Below, piece after piece: positions 53,268-56,637 of a DNA stretch of 56,637 bases. Source of the DNA: Pyrinomonadaceae bacterium (GTDB lineage: Bacteria > Acidobacteriota > Blastocatellia > Pyrinomonadales > Pyrinomonadaceae); the NCBI GenBank assembly GCA_019694345.1, contig JAIBCA010000146.1, positions 1 to 56,637 on the forward strand, in the 5' to 3' direction. Position 1 is the stretch's first letter, and every line of letters starts with the position of its first letter. Made by a program: the position numbers and the translations under genes. The notes below the pieces were generated by a model that worked only from the letters and a program-made list of their open reading frames with translations, made no database searches and had not been told where the DNA came from.

Positions 53268-53311
53268 TAAAACAAGAATAGTAGATTATCGCGTTTAGTG
53301 CATCTCAGGCG

Positions 53312-53344
53312 CAAAAAGGCCCCGCCGTTTCGCGTCGGCGGGGC
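53312..53344 (-). terminator. Intrinsic terminator upstream of der
   Basis: GCCCCGCCG (53319-53327) pairs with CGGCGGGGC (53336-53344); on the minus strand CTTTTTG follows. It ends the transcript of the secreted Arg/Gln/Tyr-rich protein gene and separates it from der. Confidence 0.9.
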
Positions 53345-53367
53345 GAACTGATCTGCCCTTTGTCAAG

Positions 53368-54468
53368 TTAGTCGGTAACGAGGTCGATTATCGCACCGAT
53401 GACGGCTCCGAGGATCGTGTATCTTCCGTTGGAATAATTGCCGTAACGGCTCCGGCTGTAATAGCCGTCCTCATATCCTCGGCGAAATCCCTCACGGAAA
53501 TAGTAATTATACTCGTCCATCGAAACGTAGTAGCTGTCGTAACCGAACGCCGCGTCCTGATAGCCGTAAGAATTGCGGTAATCGAAACCCCAACCATCCT
53601 GACGGTCTGCCTGTCCAGCGTAGAATCCCTCTTCGTAACCGTTCCTGATCGCGTCACGCAACATCTGAGCTCCGTACTGGCTCGTATAGAAATAGTTGCC
53701 GCCGCGATAGTACCGATAGTTGTTGTAGTAATTATCGTAGTACCTCATCCGCTGGAGGCGCTCGCGGTCACGACGAAGCCTTTCCCAATATCGCTGTTGA
53801 TATCGCAGATATGCGTTTCGCCTCTGCTCCTGCAACTGACGATATCTCTGCTTTTCGATATTCTGCGCATTTCGCCACTGCTGGTCGTACTGGTTCCAAC
53901 GCTGACGCTGCAGTTGCTCCTGTTGACGGCGGTCGATCTGTTCATACCGGACGCTATTGTTGTTATTGCGCGGGTCGCGTATCTGCCTGCTGCCCTCATC
54001 CCGGCGATCGCCCCAAGGATTCTGCTGCTGACGGCGGTCGTTGATACGTCGGTTCTCGTCGTTGTTCAACTGTCCGCGATCCCGGCCTCGGGGCGTCTGA
54101 ACGATCTGTGCGGGCTGATCCGTTACCGGCCGGCGATCCCGCTGCGGAAAGTTCTGCTGCATCGGCACCGACTGAGGCTGCGAGACCGGACGTCGGCCGC
54201 GATCCTGCTGCCAATTCGGTTGCTGTTGGGGTTGACCAAGAGGAGCCTGCCGCGGTCCACGGTCACGTGGTTGCGAAACCGGCTGAGAATCTTCCTGGCG
54301 ACGGCCGCCGCGGTCACCTCGGTCGCCGCGATCGCTTCCTTGCTGCTCCGGCCTCTGATCGGACGGTTGCCCGCGGCCCCGGTCACGTTGTGCAAATGAC
54401 TCGACCGAGTACAATGTACAGATCGCCAGCATCGAGACCGCAACCTTTATTCCCAAATTTTTTCTCAT
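53368..54468 (-). CDS. Secreted Arg/Gln-rich, Tyr-rich low-complexity protein
   Basis: 366 residues with a signal peptide (MRKNLGIKVAVSMLAICTLY, then SVESFAQ). The first half is a highly biased Arg/Gln/Asp/Gly/Pro region ('RGQPSDQRPEQQGSDRGDRG', 'QPQQQPNWQQDRGRRPVSQP'). Then comes a long Arg/Gln helical section ('RQQEQLQRQRWNQYDQQWRN', 'ERLRRDRERLQRMR'), followed by a Tyr/Asn/Gly-rich part with two related 'GYEEGFYAG'/'GYEDGYYSR' units. It ends in a short hydrophobic glycine-zipper-like segment ('TILGAVIGAIIDLVTD'). Such proteins are seen in Acidobacteriota as orphans and may be surface or cell-wall bound. No function is known. Monocistronic, with a strong terminator. Confidence 0.75.
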   Translation of the reverse strand: MRKNLGIKVAVSMLAICTLYSVESFAQRDRGRGQPSDQRPEQQGSDRGDRGDRGGRRQEDSQPVSQPRDRGPRQAPLGQPQQQPNWQQDRGRRPVSQPQSVPMQQNFPQRDRRPVTDQPAQIVQTPRGRDRGQLNNDENRRINDRRQQQNPWGDRRDEGSRQIRDPRNNNNSVRYEQIDRRQQEQLQRQRWNQYDQQWRNAQNIEKQRYRQLQEQRRNAYLRYQQRYWERLRRDRERLQRMRYYDNYYNNYRYYRGGNYFYTSQYGAQMLRDAIRNGYEEGFYAGQADRQDGWGFDYRNSYGYQDAAFGYDSYYVSMDEYNYYFREGFRRGYEDGYYSRSRYGNYSNGRYTILGAVIGAIIDLVTD

Positions 54469-54650
54469 AACACACCCCTTAACTTGAATTGTTTCGCTGG
54501 ACGATCTGAGCGTCCCGCATAAGCCGGTGGCAATCGGTGTACCACAAAGCGGAAAGTCTATTTTTAGGGTATTTTTGAGAAGATCGGCCCGACTTCGGAT
54601 ACGATATCGTGGTTATTGGTGACGATATCGGGTAATCGATGTTTGGCCTG

Positions 54651-55364
54651 TTATTTGGAAAATTCGTAGGCGATCCGGATGTTTAGCGAACCATTCGCAA
54701 CCTCCGGCGTCACGCCGAGGGCTCTCATTTTGATGTTTCCGGTGTTTTGGATCGGTACGCCGAACGAGACCTTGTCCAGACGCAGGATCTCGATCGGGTT
54801 AAGCTTTTTGTCGATCGAGCCCTGGATGAGCTTTGCGATCAGCGTTCCGCCGACACCGCCCGTGCCGTTGAGGTTCACATTCAGAACCCTTGCCTTGCCG
54901 ACAAGCCTCTGCCCCGCCTGATCATATTCAAGGTCGATGACCGATTCTGCCCAGCCGGCAAACTCGACGCAGCCGACGAACGGCGGTGCGTAGTTGCCGG
55001 TAAATGCGAGCGGGACCAATATCCGGCCCTCGCGAAACCGCACCGCGGTCCGGACACCGTCCATTTCGCGGATTATCCGAACCGTTTCGCGGCAATATCG
55101 CCGCCCGCCCGTCCGTTCATTTGCAACGACCGGAAGTTCGTAACCGGCGTTCTGAAAACTAAATGTCCGTTCGGAAAGCGGAGAATGCCCGTTGCGGCTC
55201 GCGGCCACCGAAAACTCGGGCGGGTCAAAATTCTGATAGATCGAGTCGAGCAGAGCGTCAAAGAACTGTTCGTTAAGGCTGACCGTGACCTCAGCCCTTT
55301 GTGCGTTGACACTAAATGCGGCGAATGCCAGCGTAAAGCAAACTGCGAAATACGTTTTGATCAT
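54651..55364 (-). CDS. Secreted protein of unknown function
   Basis: 237 residues with a signal peptide (MIKTYFAVCFTLAFAAFSVN, then AQ). Mature sequence begins 'RAEVTVSLNEQFFDALLDSI', suggesting a helix against a beta sheet as in lipid-binding or barrel-like families, and continues with beta-rich segments ('VRTAVRFREGRILVPLAFTG', 'AESVIDLEYDQAGQRLVGKA', 'VLNVNLNGTGGVGGTLIAKL'). The C-terminus ('EVANGSLNIRIAYEFSK') is a strand that could close a sheet. The overall form could suit a SMP/BPI-like or outer-membrane-associated protein, but I cannot name a family. Standing between the Arg/Gln-rich protein gene and kdsD, with 180 and 110 bp gaps. Confidence 0.75.
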   Translation of the reverse strand: MIKTYFAVCFTLAFAAFSVNAQRAEVTVSLNEQFFDALLDSIYQNFDPPEFSVAASRNGHSPLSERTFSFQNAGYELPVVANERTGGRRYCRETVRIIREMDGVRTAVRFREGRILVPLAFTGNYAPPFVGCVEFAGWAESVIDLEYDQAGQRLVGKARVLNVNLNGTGGVGGTLIAKLIQGSIDKKLNPIEILRLDKVSFGVPIQNTGNIKMRALGVTPEVANGSLNIRIAYEFSK

Positions 55365-55476
55365 CCTGAACCTCTCTGAACTGCCATTTCCGTCCGGCCG
55401 ACGCTCTTAGGTGCCGTGACGCGCTTTTAACCCACTGATGGCGAGCGAAAGCAATAGGTTGGCAGCATTCTCGGGA

Positions 55477-56448
55477 TCACAGCCCGCTGCCGACAACGTC
55501 ATGAAGCCTGAGTATCCCCACAGACCTACCGGAATCATCCACGACAGGCAGCACAGATATCTGAGAAGGCCGATCTTCCATCAATCTGAGCGCGTCATAC
55601 GCAAGCATCGACGGAGATACGCGGATCGGGTCCGCGGTCATCATTGACGATGCCGTCAATCCGTTAAATGCCGCAGGATCGGTTCTCTCGATCGTCCGGC
55701 GGAGGTCGCCGTCGGTGATGATGCCTATCAGTTTTTCGTCCGGGCCGATCACGTTCACAGCCCCCAGCGAATAGTTCGAGATCGACCTGACAACAGTCAG
55801 CCATCCGTCATCCGGCGACACATTCGGGCTTGGATGCATTAGGCTTTCCACGGTCAGAGTCAGACGTTTGCCGATCCGCCCCGCCGGGTGATTAGCGGCG
55901 AAATCCTCGGCCGTCAACCCCTTAGCGGTCATCAGCGTCATTGCGAGTGCGTCACCGATCGCGAGAGCGACCGTTGTCGATGCGGTCGGTGCGAGGTTCA
56001 GCGGACAGGCTTCTTTGTCGACAGTCGCGTCGAGTACGGCGTCAGAACGCTCGGCAAGTGTCGATGCAACGTTGCCGACGATCGAGATTATCGGAACGCT
56101 GCGGAGCTTAAGCGCCGGCAAGATCGCCAGCAATTCGTCCGTCTCGCCCGAATTGCTCAGTGCGACGACCACATCCCCTTCAGCAATAACGCCGAGGCTG
56201 CCGTGAAGTGCATCCGACGGATGAATGAAAACAGCGACCGTTCCAGTGCTTGTCAGGGTCTGCGCGATCTTCTGAGCAATGACTCCGGACTTGCCGACGC
56301 CCGTGACGATGACCTTTCCGGCCGTTGAGCTGAGGATCTTGATCGCCCGATCGACAGTCTCCGAGGACAAATTCGCGGACACCCGGGCGATCGCCTCTGA
56401 CTCGATCTTAAGTATCTCGGTGACTCGTTCGTAATTGGTTTTCGCCAT
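55477..56448 (-). CDS. kdsD: Arabinose-5-phosphate isomerase (KdsD/KpsF/GutQ family)
   Basis: 323 residues: SIS domain (about 30-185, 'VIVTGVGKSGVIAQKIAQTL', 'FIHPSDALHGSLGVIAEGDV', 'VVALSNSGETDELLAILPAL') followed by two CBS domains (about 205-320, 'MHPSPNVSPDDGWLTVVRSI', 'GIITDGDLRRTIERT', 'VLPVVDDSGRSVGILRLHD'). It converts ribulose-5-phosphate to arabinose-5-phosphate, the first step to Kdo for LPS. With lpxC this supports a complete LPS inner core. The natural partner kdsA/kdsC is not visible in the window. Upstream lies an intrinsic terminator and the end of another gene. Confidence 0.95.
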   Translation of the reverse strand: MAKTNYERVTEILKIESEAIARVSANLSSETVDRAIKILSSTAGKVIVTGVGKSGVIAQKIAQTLTSTGTVAVFIHPSDALHGSLGVIAEGDVVVALSNSGETDELLAILPALKLRSVPIISIVGNVASTLAERSDAVLDATVDKEACPLNLAPTASTTVALAIGDALAMTLMTAKGLTAEDFAANHPAGRIGKRLTLTVESLMHPSPNVSPDDGWLTVVRSISNYSLGAVNVIGPDEKLIGIITDGDLRRTIERTDPAAFNGLTASSMMTADPIRVSPSMLAYDALRLMEDRPSQISVLPVVDDSGRSVGILRLHDVVGSGL

Positions 56449-56507
56449 GTTTGTTCGGCAATACCGGCCCCAAAAAATGTAATTCTAACATATCACTCGA
56501 CCGACAA

Positions 56508-56542
56508 AACACAGGGACAGAACTTCAAAAGTCCTGTCCCTG
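56508..56542 (-). terminator. Intrinsic terminator of the truncated right-edge gene
   Basis: CAGGGACAG (56512-56520) pairs with CTGTCCCTG (56534-56542) with a 13-base loop; on the minus strand TGTTTTG follows. It lies 22 bases after the stop of the edge gene and separates it from kdsD. Confidence 0.7.
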
Positions 56543-56563
56543 CAATGACTTTCAGACGAGAGA

Positions 56564-56637
56564 TCAGAAGAATGATTTTAGATGAGAGGTTACATAGTCC
56601 TCGATCGCCTTCACCGATTTTAGCTCGTTCAACTTCG
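56564..56637 (-). CDS. C-terminal end of a gene running off the right edge
   Basis: Only the last 23 codons and a TGA stop (56564-56566) are inside the window. The visible end, KLNELKSVKAIEDYVTSHLK followed by SFF, resembles the last helix of an acyl carrier protein ('...TV.ddYI..hl'). Because so little is visible, this is only a suggestion. An acyl carrier protein would fit lipid A or fatty-acid genes nearby. Confidence 0.4.
   Translation of the reverse strand, partial: KLNELKSVKAIEDYVTSHLKSFF

Overview
The window is a moderately GC-rich, gene-dense bacterial chromosome segment with no tRNA, rRNA, CRISPR array, transposase gene or prophage that I can see. It comes from a diderm: it carries lpxC, an arabinose-5-phosphate isomerase (Kdo branch), a TonB-ExbB-ExbD-ExbD operon and a type II/IV pilus-type ATPase with its inner-membrane platform. 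Two tandem 'VWFA-related' secreted proteins, a ten-repeat BNR/sortilin-like protein, an M28 peptidase, a large secreted M1 peptidase and many signal-peptide orphans fit Acidobacteriota, probably class Blastocatellia. The taxon is inferred from gene style, not from a marker tree.

Layout. 1-6.2 kb: truncated enoyl-CoA hydratase, S23-type four-helix-bundle protein, M28 peptidase, AtuA-like small protein, TMTC-like membrane/TPR protein overlapping a short crotonase. 6.2-13.4 kb: pyrophosphatase, a periplasmic protein with two TonB-C domains, an operon of hypothetical protein, EVE protein, ATP-grasp-like protein and acyl-CoA carboxylase beta, then lpxC. 13.4-20 kb: BNR protein, DUF1569 protein, a stretch of small palindromes, gnd and a PLP-dependent dehydratase. 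20-26 kb: GspF/PilC, GspE/PilB and a coupled secreted protein, then two VWA proteins. 26-29.1 kb: a compact bacterial microcompartment locus with two BMC-H shell proteins, a CoA-type aldehyde dehydrogenase with an unusual tail, a zinc-ribbon membrane protein and a 35-residue membrane peptide. 29.3-41.6 kb: RodZ-like protein, guaB, M1 peptidase, ABC-F protein, PpiC/SurA-like lipoprotein, rpmB, ridA and an Rsh (p)ppGpp enzyme. 41.7-45.5 kb: ton operon. 46-53.3 kb: der, a MauE-thioredoxin-thioredoxin fusion, tgt, yajC, secD, secF. 53.4-56.6 kb: two secreted orphans, kdsD and the tail of another gene.

Two things stand out. (1) The M1 peptidase gene (32120-35224) is punctuated by four palindromic elements from three sequence families. 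All are translated without breaking the frame; two belong to one family and are read in the same phase with the same length. This resembles the protein-invading palindromic elements known from Rickettsia. (2) The microcompartment locus is minimal: shell hexamers plus aldehyde dehydrogenase, no pentamer or signature enzyme, and two small membrane proteins between them. Its substrate cannot be read from the window.
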